DNA of 64,000 bases. Source: Isochrysis galbana (lineage: Eukaryota > Haptophyta > Isochrysidales > Isochrysidaceae). The notes beneath the pieces are model-generated. The model made no database searches, had not been told where the DNA came from, and was given only the letters and a program-made list of their open reading frames with translations. The stretch lies in contig CM030943.1 of NCBI GenBank assembly GCA_018136815.1, positions 2,376,555 to 2,440,554 of the forward strand, read 5' to 3'. This document shows, in pieces, positions 23,333 through 34,219 of the stretch; the first letter of the stretch is position 1; each line of letters starts with the position of its first letter. A program made the translations under genes and the position numbers.

Positions 23333-23821
23333 AACGCGCCGCACGGCGCGCGCCAAACGCGCCGCCCTCCCTCGAGCGCGCGCGCGCTTATGCGCACGCC
23401 CCTAGTGCCCCATGCCGGCTGCTACTACCCAAATACCATTAGTACCCTTGAGAGCTACTATGTTACATAGTAGTAGTGCTCAAGACCTACTATCTTAGAT
23501 AGTAGTAGTGAAAATCAAAGTTGGTGGCCTTGGTACCATGGTTAGGGCCAGGCAAGAGTTGCTCGCTCAGACCCCCAAAGTTGCTCGTAAAAGTTGCTCG
23601 GAGTTGCTCGGAAATGGGGCTAAGTTGCTCGCAAGTTGCTCAAGTTGCTCGCTCGGAGTCCTTGCGGCGGCGCTTACATGTCGGCCCGTGGAGTGCCCGG
23701 GTAGCCGCGCCAATGGTCCCGCCAAACTTTATTCGGCTAGTGAGTGGCTACGTGAGTGTAGAGTGTTGTTGGTACGTTAGTTAGTTGTTATGTTGTTAGC
23801 ACTTCTAAGCACAAGCACTTC

Positions 23822-23921
23822 NNNNNNNNNNNNNNNNNNNNNNNNNNNNNNNNNNNNNNNNNNNNNNNNNNNNNNNNNNNNNNNNNNNNNNNNNNNNNNN
23901 NNNNNNNNNNNNNNNNNNNNN
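23822..23921. other. Scaffold gap (100 N)
   Basis: Fixed-size gap. Sequence on both sides carries single-base losses relative to the other units (for example GGGTCCAATGG against GGGTCCCAATGG just after it). Confidence 0.99.
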
Positions 23922-24326
23922 CCATCCAGGTGGATCGTCGAAAACGGCATGCACCGCGCCCGGTCTCGATTTGAATTGAGCTCTTTAAGCCCTTTCCGAC
24001 TTTAGCTTTAGCGTCTTTCGTCAATATTTGCTTACGTTTTGTTGTGGGGGCCCAAGGGGGAGGTCTGGGTCCAATGGGGCCCGGATATGTGTCAGTTGGG
24101 TGTATTGGGAACTTTCTACCAAAAAAATCCTGAAATTTCCTTAACTGTGAGATGGTCATTTTTTCACCCCTAATAAAAAAACCCTGTTTGACCGCCCTAC
24201 ATTGGCGCGAGTTGGAGTCCCGCCGGGCGCAACAGAGCATACGCAGGCGAACTGTGGAGTACAAACAAGCGAAGCGTGCACTGAGGCGGAAGGCGACGGC
24301 CGCCGAGCGCAAGGCAGAGAAGGGAC

Positions 24327-24638
24327 GTGCGCATATGGATTACACCTACAAGGCCGCAGACGGTACGAGCGAAGACGAACGCCGCGCGCCCGGGGGGGGC
24401 GTCGTCCACACACAAGACGAAGGGTTCGCCAGGTGCCCGCAAGTGGGGTGTGCAATCCCGATGTGTGCGTGGGTGTCCTTGTGCCGCAACGTCCGTGGAG
24501 TGCACCTGTTCTTGCCATGGCAAGAAGTGTTCAGTGAAGTGCGAGCCATCCTCACGCTCTACGTGCTACGTGCACCACATACAGACACCCTTGGGGCGCC
24601 ACTGTCGCCGCGCTCGTGGGCGGAAGGCCGCCCGCTAG
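24327..24638 (+). CDS. Cys-rich CXC-like ORF, unit 3/4 copy (upstream frame fused)
   Basis: Same Cys-rich frame as at 7882. Upstream the frame now reads continuously from the basic coil (RRTVEYKQAKRALRRK) into AEKGRAHMDYTYK, because this copy has one C fewer than units 1, 2 and 6. Another lost base in the poly-G near 24392 changes the downstream frame. Either this copy shows the ancestral frame or both differences are sequence errors near the gap. Confidence 0.3.
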   Translation: MRIWITPTRPQTVRAKTNAARPGGASSTHKTKGSPGARKWGVQSRCVRGCPCAATSVECTCSCHGKKCSVKCEPSSRSTCYVHHIQTPLGRHCRRARGRKAAR

Positions 24639-26855
24639 GAGCGCAGCGAGGCAGGGTTCCAGAGGGAACTCCTCATGGCCGTACAGCATGGCCACGTAGG
24701 GTCGTAGAGACTCGGAGCGGGCAGGCCGACCGGAGCGCCACCCGTCGCACCTGCCGCTGGCGGCGGTCCTTGGCCTCCAGAGGCCAGGTACCTTAAGAAG
24801 CCGCTATGACCATGAGAGCAAGCAAGCAAGGCGTGCACCCCTCCCAAGCCGAGTGGATGGAGCTGGTACCAAATGGAGGCAAACAATCTTGGACTTGGAA
24901 GAACGTCCTTGTCGCTTGTCGAGCGAGCGCGAAGCTTCGAGACACCTCGTTGGCAACGGTCGACTCAACCAACCAACCGCCAACCAATAAATACGACATA
25001 GAGAGAGTTCCCGGCGGACGGGTGGGCCGGTGGGGGTGGGGGACAGCGCGGGACAGGGGGGGGGGGAAAGAACAGCACCCGGCGTGCTCGGGCCGGGCGG
25101 GGTGGGGGGACAGGTGCGGGAAGGCGATAGGATAAACTACATCTGTAGATCTGTATCTGCTGGCTGCTGGGGGGGTGCCGAGGGTAGGAGTTACTGCCGC
25201 CCTTTTGTTGAAGGGGGGGGGGGGGGGTAGTTGAAACCGCCGACACGGGAGTGGGAAGTTCGTGGAGGTGGTTCGCTTCTAGGACTGGGGCCCTCGTCCA
25301 CGGGGAACGCAGGAAAACTTTCTCCGGGGGGCGATGAGACGAACCCACCTCCCATGAACTTTGCCACTCCTGTCTCCGGCGGTTCCACCCCCTCCCCCCC
25401 CCCCCCCCGCAAGAGGCAGTGATGGTGCATCAGTTCATCAGCTGACACCAACTTCGAGGCTGACACTGATATCATAGCTGATATAAGCTGATGGACCTTA
25501 TCAGCTGTTATCACCTCCAAGGCCCTGAGCGAGCAGATTATCAGCTGATATCAGTGGCTTTGTGTATTTGCTGCAGATATAAATATAACAAAACGCCCTC
25601 CCAGAAGAATATTTGGGCGACACGCGGCTCAGATGACAGTACGCGACGATGTGCACCGCAGCAGACCTGTTCGACTCCCGCTGGAGACCAGTACGACGTC
25701 CATCCGACCTCACAAAAAAAATTTTTTTTCACTTTTTTTGGATGTAGAAAGTAAAGGGGACTGGGGTGTTTTGTTTCTCCCAGCTCCAAGCTGCTGACAA
25801 CTGACAACTGATATCAGTTATCAGTTCGAGGTGAGCTGATACTGATGTAAAAAAACTGATATCAGTACTGATGCACCATCACTGGCAAGAGGTCGCAGTA
25901 ACTCTTCCCCCTCCGCAATGGATGGACCCCCTCCCCCCCATATCATATCGTTGGAGAGGACTCGATCGCCGAGCGACGAGGCCTCGCCGTCGAGACGAAA
26001 CCGTTTGTGTGTTGGGACCACCGACCGATCGCCGGACCTCCGAGACACGGCACGCCGTCCGTTGAGGAGAGAATCCATTCTTCAACGTTTGGGCTCTCTC
26101 TTCTCTTCTCTCGAAGCCGGAGGAAGGAAGGAGGGGGCCGGGAGAGGAGGGCTGACGCGGGGGAGGCTTGTTCCACCTATGTTTTGAAGACTTTGGATGT
26201 GTGTGGTGGGTGGGTGGGTGGGCGGGGTGCGTGTTGGGGCGTGGGGAAGAGGGTGTGGGGGAGGGGGGGGCAGGAGAGCGAGCCGGCACCTGTGACAGAG
26301 AGTGGAGAGTAGGGACAAACCACAGAGCCGAGAGAAGAAGGAATCCTCGTGGGGGGCGGGGCGTGCGAGCAGCACCATCGGCGAGTTGGGCAGATCCTCC
26401 CTCTCGTCCCCTGCCACCGCTCTCCGGCCGCGTCACTCGCTGTGCGCCCCCCCCCCCCCCCCCCCCCCCCCCCGCGCGCGCCTTTCGCTCCCGCTGTCCT
26501 CCTCGCCACCTCTCACCGCGCTTCTCCTCTCCCCCGCTGCGGCCAGCGATCGCAGCCGGAAAGCGCCCACAAAACACAAACACTCACGAACCAGCCATCG
26601 GGCCACGTTGCCGACAGCTCTGCGGGGAGTGGGATGGGTTTTGCCTCAGTGTGGTGGTTGTGATCCTCTTTCATCCGGCGGGAATCCGCTCGTTGAACCG
26701 ACCAACGCTTCAAACACGCAGCTCGGCCACGCCGCGAGCGCAATCGTCGTGGCAACTCGCAACATGTACCCTGACGCTGTCAGCTACGGGTCAATGAATC
26801 CTGTTTTGCCCTTGCGTCGTCCCTCTTCAGGTCGATTCAAGGCTGGCTGGACGAA

Positions 26856-29655
26856 ATGGACCCGTCTCCCAGTCGTGCTCTTCCACTCGTTCAAGTCGTA
26901 TCCACAACCGTATCCTCATGGTGGCAGGCTGCGCTCACGTACATATACACACATCACTTGGAAAGCACCCATGATCGCCCGAGGATGATCGCCGGCCACG
27001 TCACAGGCTTAACAATGGCGCTCATCTTGCTCTGCAGCCTCTCGGCCATCGGCTTCCTCCAGCTGCTTCTGCTGCCCGTGGTTGCACTGTGTGCCCTGGC
27101 ATGGACCCAGTCTTTGGGTCGGCCCGTGACCTCTTTGCTGCTGCATCGCCTCATCGCTCGGCCGCACGTGTCAGCCACGATCACTCTCGTAGCGTCGGAG
27201 CTGCTCAAGCTTTCGATACCTTCGACCGGGACTCTCACGTTCGCAGATGGAGCTCTCTCCCACTGTGCTGTCATGTTGCAGCTCTTCATGGCCGCTCGGG
27301 GCTTGCCCGTCTCCACGAGATTCACGATGCTCGTGCTCAGTTCGGTGGTTCCATTCCTCCAGGCCGTCTTCCTCGCGCCGAGAATGCCATCAGTGCTCTT
27401 GCTCATGGGCAACACCCTCGGCTTCTTGTGCGGCTCCGCATTCACCGCCGATGCGCACGCTCTCGCCAAGATGGCCGGGCACAAGACTGCGCTTCAGCGC
27501 GCTGACTCTCGGTTGCTTCATCTCATCAAAGGGCAGTGCGGTGCGGCAGGCGCACTTCTCAAAGAGTCGATACGCCATCAAGACAAAGCGACCAACCAGA
27601 ATGATGCCCATGCAACCGATTCACGAAATCATCTCCAAGAACAAGTTCTCGAGATGCTCACACAGACTTCAGAATGGTGAGGTGGCTCCTTGGGTCGAAC
27701 GAGGGCATCACAAATGGTGTTGCGAAAAAAAACCCTGCAGGACCGACTGCCGTCTTCACGGAGCTCAACGAAGTTGCAATGCCCTTGGCAATCGGCAAGC
27801 AAATCAAGTTGCACACCCGCCCATTCATCATTCGTTGTAGGTGCTACAAGCGCGAGGTCTTCGTGCAGCTCGAAGACGGCACGTACAAATCAGAGCTGAG
27901 AGAAGCGCACATGCACGGCGAGCTACGTGCAGCACTTGGTCCTCACACCAAGATCGACACCTTCGAGCAGAGGGTGATGGTCGACACGTTGATCATGCGA
28001 CTGCTCCTCAACGAGGTATCAACAAACGCGGCCAAATATTCTCCGTCACAGAAGCATATCAGTGCTGAGGCTAAGCTCGTTCAAGGTAAGACCACAGCTC
28101 GCCTGCGCAACGTCCCACTAGTAAGTGCATTCATACCTCTCAATACACCTGAAAATCAGCGCGCTTCTTGTGCGCAACGCCGACATGCTCGATCACCCTT
28201 CGCCCCGCGTTGCAGACGACGCTGGGAAAGAGTGGCTGCACATCTCGGTACGCAACTCCAATCTGCCTGGTTCGCCGCACTTGTCGCCTCGAGAGTGCGA
28301 ACGAGTGTTCGAGAAGGGCTTCAAGAAGAATATTCCATCGGCAGCCGGTGGCCGCAAATCTCAGAGGTGAGGGCACTTAACCGACCCGATCTCACACGCT
28401 TTGATGGCCTGAGGACTGGTAGGAGAGAGATGCTGAGCTCCATAGCGCCACCCTCCTTGCCCTCCTACCGGCAGCAACGGTCTCGGACTATCATCGGTCA
28501 GGCTAGCAACAAAAGCAGTCGGAGGTCAAGCGCGGATTGAAGCCAACGAGCAGCACACCACCGTCTATTTGGTACTCCCAGCGGAATCGTGCGGAGAGAG
28601 CGTCGACTCATTGTTGCAGCCCCTAGGTGGCAGCCCCAAGGTCATCGGCCGAAGCCCTCTGGGTCGAATGTTGCGGTGTCGTCCTATCGATGCGACGTCC
28701 TCCACCAAATCTGAGCAATCTCCAGGAGTAGGGGTCACCACGCTCTCTACTCTGCCAATGGCCACATTGACGTCGAGTAGCAAAAGTCTTATGCCTACTT
28801 CGTCGAATGAGTCGTCTCTCGTGTGCATCGGCATCGACGACTCACCCACGCTGCGACGCATGCAGGTGAGCTTTCTTGTCCACGGGTATCGGCGTGTACG
28901 GACCATTTTGCTTTGCTGGTAGTAATTCACTCAGTCACTCAGCAACCCTCTTGTCGCTCGCGAACACATCAGAACTTCCTTTTTCGCGTATGCATGCGGG
29001 CGGACGGCCAGCGCAGCGGAAGCATTGGTGCCTCTTTGGCTGAAGTGCACGCCTATGTGGACGTCGTCATGGGCCGAAAGACCATGTGCGCGGTTGCCCG
29101 CCGTACCTCCCAGAAGCCGAAAGTATACCTCGCATGCTCAGATTAAGCGCTCGCCCAATAGAGTCACGTGAGGTGAAGTTTGGCACGCTATCCAAGCTGC
29201 TGTAAAGCATAGTCTTGCCATCACCTGCCTCACCCCTTGCCCTTGGTGCGCTTGGCCTCGATGGCAGTTCTCTCGAGGCGGCCAAGCAATCACCGGCAGA
29301 TGTCGCCGTGCTCGATGAGAACATCGACCTTGAGGACGAGGGTGTGTTCGTCAAAGGGTCTGATCTTGCCCGTGAGCTCCGAGAGGAAGGCTTCCGGGGC
29401 ATCGTATGCATTCTCACCGCCGAGGGTGAGTGGCGCAATCGACAACTCGCCGCGCTTCCTCACGTAGACTTCGCATTTGACAAGAGCGCCGATTTAAGGC
29501 AGATCGCTGAAACGCTCCTAGCGGAGCACCAGGCACGAGTCGCGAGTGCACCACGCCAGGAGGCCGTGCATTGGCAGCCGCGACTGTCCACAGACACCGA
29601 TACGATTGTATCGGCACAAACCCCTCTCCCCATCGCTGATCTTAAGCGCCGATGA
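26856..29655 (+). CDS. Membrane-bound hybrid histidine kinase, copy 4
   Basis: Exons 26856-27676, 27841-28085, 28216-28366, 28475-28865, 28943-29085 and 29268-29655, same frame and 712-aa product as copy 2. The only length difference in the gene is one extra C inside the last modelled intron (CGCCCAATAG against CGCCAATAG). The 5' leader contains the unit's long poly-C run (about 26448-26473), longer than in copy 2. Confidence 0.85.
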
Positions 29656-30005
29656 TCTGGCTCGGATCACGAACTGGAAGGATGCGTTCAAGATCAAGAT
29701 GGTCTTGGCAAGACATGGCATCACCAGCCTATGTTGAGCCACATCCGCGCCAATGACATTGCGTGGTGGCTATTGCCTAACCTCCTGCTTTTACCTTCTT
29801 TGTTTGGGGCTGTAAAATTGTGTTTCTTTGACGAAGGACGGCGCTTGTCGTCTACTGTTGTGCGTTGTGCGTTGTGCCTTTGCTTGTGAGTAGGTAGTGT
29901 TCCTCGATGCGAGTGTGTGTATAGTGTATAGTTGCTCCAGAGGCGATTGTGCGATTGTGCGTGTGCTCTAGAAGAGATTTTTGAAATCCCACTAGGTGTG
30001 CGATG

Positions 30006-30329
30006 TTAGGCAGTTATGTGTCGCATCCGCGTTCGACTTTCTACTTTTACAACTACAACCAAAGACCGCGCTCTTTGGTCTTTGGTAAAAGTACCTTTCA
30101 CCTTTCCCGTCGCGTTTCCTCTTGGCCTGCCTCGCCTACTTTGCACGGTCGTCTCCTTGCACAATGCCATCGTCTGAGTCCCTCCCTGCTCTTGCGCTTG
30201 GTCCCGTTTGCTTCTCTCTCCCCGGCGCCAGTCCTCGTTCTCGTTGTAGGTGTACGTGTTCGCCACTAGGCGGAGGCTTTCCCGCAGCGCGCGGAGGCTG
30301 CGGCTCGGGCCAAACTCGCGTTCCGTCAA
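30006..30329 (-). CDS. Opposite-strand ORF with AT-hook-like motif, unit 4 copy
   Basis: Same 107-aa frame with SRRGRPRGN as at 13550-13873, and the same caveat: its preservation follows from unit identity. Confidence 0.3.
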   Translation of the reverse strand: MTEREFGPSRSLRALRESLRLVANTYTYNENEDWRRGERSKRDQAQEQGGTQTMALCKETTVQSRRGRPRGNATGKVKGTFTKDQRARSLVVVVKVESRTRMRHITA

Positions 30330-30733
30330 AAGAGGGCTAGATGATAGTTTTGTTTTCGCTTAGAATGTTATGTTAGCATTAGCATTGAGTTGGAAGGCGC
30401 GTGCGCATAGCAACTTTTCCCCCACGGTACCCCACCCCACTTTTCGGAACACGCCTAACACCTGCAGCTAAATCTTCATCTTCTTCGTCTTTTTCTCATT
30501 GTCCTCGTCCTCGATCCTGTTGTCAATGTCGTTGTGCTGGCGCTCCCGCTCTGCTCGCTCTCTCGCGTCATGGGGAAGCGCAAGGGGAGAAGGGGAAGGG
30601 GAGGCCTGACGATGAGGACGATGAGCTGCTGCGCTCGTTAGTGTTGGCTTCACACACACGCACGCCGGCGCCCTCATTTTGCGCCTCGCGGCGGCGGCGC
30701 CGAGGGCCAAGGGCGGCGCGTGGCGCGCGCCAA

Positions 30734-32057
30734 TGTCGAGTCGAGCGGAGCCGGAGGGCTCTGAGCCACTCCGTCGCGAGCAGCACCGGCGGCTAGCGCG
30801 GCGCTTTGGCCCTCCTCCCCACCGGGAGTCGGGTGAATGAAATTCTGGACTGGGTCGGGCAACCCCATTTGGGTGTCTGGACGGGGAACGAACGGCGAAC
30901 GAAGGGCTGTGGGGCGGCGAGGCGCTCCTAGCGGCCCTAGTGTGATGGGTTGTAAGAGATTGTTAGACCTACAAAGAACTCTTCCCTCAGGGAGGGAGCC
31001 TAAGCTGCTTGAGTGCAGCGACGCAGCGAACAACGACGGACAACGAAGCTGAGAACAACAGGATACACCGACTCACGAACACACCGGAATCATTCACCCA
31101 AACCAAGCAAATTATCAAGCAACCGCGACCCCAAATCACCGATGACTCAAACACGTCGCGAGAGACGGAGAGAGAGAGCGAGCGAGAGAGAGAGACTCCG
31201 CAGCGACGGCCGGAGCGTGTCTCCGTTGTAACTTCCCACGTAGCGGAGAGTCCGAAGGGGAGCGTCATGTCGCGCGACCACGGCGATCACTTTGGATACA
31301 GATCGCAACGAGATGTCTTCACGACCGAATAAATCTTGCCGTTGAGCGTGAACCTTCTAGACGCTTCTAACGAACAACCCTGAGTAGCAACCAAGGGGAA
31401 GAAACACCAAAGGGGCCAAGGCTTGCATGTAACTTGCATCAAGGGGAAAGATTCCCTCACCTAGGAAGCGAACCTACACCGGTCTCCAAGGGGAGATGGC
31501 AAATTAAACCTCAAATCTCGAGCGGCTAGAGCAACCGACTCGCTCGCCAAAACCTTGACCGAGAAGAAAGAAGCAAGGACCTACAAGCCAAGGGTAGCGG
31601 ACCTAGGGAATGTGAGAGGAAATTTCCGAACGCCAACGCCAAACGCCGAACGCGGGGATTCAACGAAACCCTAACCAGGCCAAGCAGAACCTATGAAGAA
31701 CAGGCCTGGACGACAACAAAAGTGAGCAGGTCCCAAGAAAGAACCGGAACCCAACAAGAAACGACAAGCCTTGCAAGAAGCTAAACAAGCCTTCACAAGG
31801 TAACTCGAGAGCCTGAGACAAGCGCGCAGCGAGTGACAGGCGACCTGGCTCCTTTGGGTCAAGATTACCCGAAAGGAGGAAACCTGGAATCTAGACCTGA
31901 CAAACAGGCTAGAAGGAACGAAACAAGAACTCGAATTCTAGATCGCTAGGGACGAACCCTACCAACCTAGATGTACCTGAGCTTCACCGTGTGGCCGCAC
32001 GACGAAGGACCTGGAAATAAGAGCCTAGAAATCGCATCATCTAGGATGAATGCGACA
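30734..32057. mobile_element. 1.32 kb TG...CA insertion in unit 4 (solo-LTR-like)
   Basis: Second copy of the element at 22016, inserted at the identical base, TGTCG...CGACA. It is 7 bases longer than the unit 3 copy because unit 3 has single-base losses near its gap. Being at the same site, it was probably duplicated with the unit rather than inserted twice. Confidence 0.6.
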
Positions 32058-32553
32058 AACGCGCCGCACGGCGCGCGCCAAACGCGCCGCCCTCCCTCGA
32101 GCGCGCGCGCGCTTATGCGCACGCCCCTAGTGCCCCATGCCGGCTGCTACTACCCAAATACCATTAGTAGCCCTTGAGAGCTACTATGTTACATAGTAGT
32201 AGTGCTCAAGACCTACTATCTTAGATAGTAGTAGTGAAAATCAAAGTTGGTGGCCTTGGTACCATGGTTAGGGCCAGGCAAGAGTTGCTCGCTCAGACCC
32301 CCAAAGTTGCTCGTAAAAGTTGCTCGGAGTTGCTCGGAAATGGGGCTAAGTTGCTCGCAAGTTGCTCAAGTTGCTCGCTCGGAGTCCTTGCGGCGGCGCT
32401 TACATGTCGGCCCGTGGAGTGCCCCGGGTAGCCGCGCCAATGGTCCCGCCAAACTTTATTCGGCTAGTGAGTGGCTACGTGAGTGTAGAGTGTTGTTGGT
32501 ACGTTAGTTAGTTGTTAGTTGTTAGCACTTCTAAGCACAAGCACTTCAAACAC

Positions 32554-33119
32554 TTAGCACACATCACGATCGTTGTACCGCAACATGAGTGCGGCGTGGA
32601 TTTGATCGGCAAGCGAAGCGGTTTGTAACGAGCCAAACATACATTGGACAAGAGAAAACACACCCTCACATCCGGCCGAATTGGGAGTCAATGAGAAGGC
32701 AATGCGAGCAGCCAATGCCCAGGTTGGGATCCTTGTGTGGTTGAGTGCCCACCATTGTAACACTTTGGTTGTGAAGTCGCGTCGCGTACGTCGGTCGGAT
32801 CGAGCGTGAAACCCCTCGCAGCAGCTGAGCAGCTGCATACCGCGGCAGCTCACGCTCTAAGTTGAGTTCGATATTCTGCACGTGGGCGAATGGCTTGAGA
32901 AGGCTGAGCTCGTGAATCCAAGCAGAGTCGACATTGTGTGGCCCAAATGCGGGGTTGAACGCACGGCACACGAAACGCCGTCTCCGTCTCGTCGTGCTCG
33001 TTCGCTACGCGCCGCGGCTCTGGCCTGCCGCCATCAGTGGCGGAGCGCACAATGGACGCGAGCAACTCGTCCACGTCGCTGCTGCTCTCGCTGTCGTCGT
33101 AGTCAACGATGCGCCGCAT
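32554..33119 (-). pseudogene. hAT-family transposase C-terminal remnant
   Basis: Three overlapping minus-strand frames together spell the C-terminal part of a hAT transposase: an acidic stretch (DDSESSSDVDELLASIV), then FNPAFGPHNVDSAWIHEL, then the dimerisation region with LQWWALNHTRIPTWALAARI, SLTPNSAGCEGVFSLV and AALMLRYNDRDV, ending in a stop at 32554. The W-W, P-x-SA and L-x-LRYN-x-R signatures are typical. The pieces lie in different frames, with shifts near 32990 and 32820, so the gene is broken unless these are sequence errors. The N-terminal catalytic part is absent. It lies just beyond unit 4. Confidence 0.75.
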
Positions 33120-33399
33120 GTCGGCGGCGCGTCGGCGCGGCAGGAGAGGAGGGGTGGGGGTGCTGAGCGAATCGACCTGGCCCTCTATCTTTCTTTAGCT
33201 CTTTGTTTGGCCTCGTTCTTTAACATACGTAGTCCTGCAGTGCCGAGCAAGTGCCGCACTTGCCCCACCGCCGCCCGCCCCCTGCTGCCCCCTGCCCCCC
33301 GCCGTTTTCCTACTTATTCCCCTCCCCACGTCCCCAAGCTCCCGCGCGGCCCCCACCCCTCCCGCCCCCGGGAGTGCTCTTTAACGATAGCTGAGCAAT

Positions 33400-33545
33400 A
33401 AGGGGTATAAGTTGCTCGGTAAGTTGCTCAAAGTTGCTCGAGGTTGCTCTTCTAGGGGTAAAGATGCTCGGAGTTGCTCGCACGCTCAAACACGCCAAAG
33501 TTGCTCGAAAAGTTGCCGGAAGCTCTTGCCTGGCCCTAACCATGG
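33400..33545 (-). repeat. GTTGCTCG block, inverted dispersed copy
   Basis: About seven GTTGCTC words followed by AGCTCTTGCCTGGCCCTAAC and CATGGTACC, which is the reverse of the block found inside the kinase units. It lies outside any unit, so this is an independent dispersed copy. Confidence 0.65.
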
Positions 33546-34039
33546 TACCCAGCTACTATATTCACAGCCTTAATCCCAATTCGTCAGCGAGACAGGCCAC
33601 AAAGGGGCGCGACGGCAAGGAGAGAAGGGCGAATTACGAGTGAAGAGTGAAGAGTTCTACAAGTTACGAGTAAAACTCCGCGGCAAACAAGAACGATTGA
33701 GCACGAAGACGCACGAATTGGCAGAAGGTCTGAAGTCGATCGCGGATGCGACACCCTGGACCCTGGGGCCTGGGTACCTGGGTGTTACGTGTTACCAATA
33801 TCTTAGCTCCTAGATGTTCCGATGTCCCAGCGTCCCAGCTCTCCGTGGGGATCGGGAGTCGTTAGTTCCCAGTTCGTTGGCCCGGTGAGGCGTTGGCGTG
33901 TATTCACAGCTCGTCGCTTGAATCGCTTTGGGGGCTATTGGTGAGTTGCCCTTTGGTCGAGCTGGGAACAATCCCTTGGGACACCCAGGAGAGGGGGGGC
34001 CGAAGTAGAAGTTAAAAAGAGTTGGTGACCAGGCTCTCC
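33546..34039. other. No gene seen; holds a 60-bp repeat shared with 49037-49095
   Basis: I see no coding sequence. Positions 33970-34035 (with ACACCCAGG, GTTAAAA and GTGACC in the same order and spacing) align with 49037-49095, so both are fragments of one dispersed repeat. Confidence 0.5.
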
Positions 34040-34210
34040 CTCTCCCTCGGTCTCCCTCTCTCTCTCCCTCCCCCCCCCCCCCCCCCTCTCTCTTTCTCGC
34101 TCGCTCTCTCGCTTGCTCTTCCCCTCTGCCCCCCCCCCCCCCTCTCCCCCTTCCCCTTGCCCCTCTCTCCCCTTTCCCCTTCCCTCTGCCCTTTCTCACC
34201 CTCTCTCACT
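34040..34210. repeat. Polypyrimidine tract before the STI1 gene
   Basis: Almost pure C/T on the plus strand, ending ten bases before the start codon at 34220. Similar tracts precede the TPR gene. The reading frames through it are not supported as coding. Confidence 0.8.
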
Positions 34211-34219
34211 CTCCGCACG

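Larger units (their letters stand above)
17237..25953 (+). repeat. Kinase repeat unit, copy 3 (direct, carries insertion and gap)
   Basis: Same unit as copy 2 at an offset of 7744 through the kinase gene. It is longer because of a 1.32 kb insertion at 22016-23332, and it is interrupted by the gap at 23822. Before the gap its downstream part follows the unit 4 version. After the gap it resumes inside the dispersed repeat as in units 1 and 2, so the join across the gap is doubtful. Confidence 0.9.
25954..32545 (+). repeat. Kinase repeat unit, copy 4 (direct, last before the unique centre)
   Basis: Complete kinase region plus the insertion-bearing downstream part. After the longer GTTGCTCG block it does not continue into (GA)n but runs into sequence leading to the hAT remnant. 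Unit 3 begins the same continuation before its gap. Confidence 0.9.
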
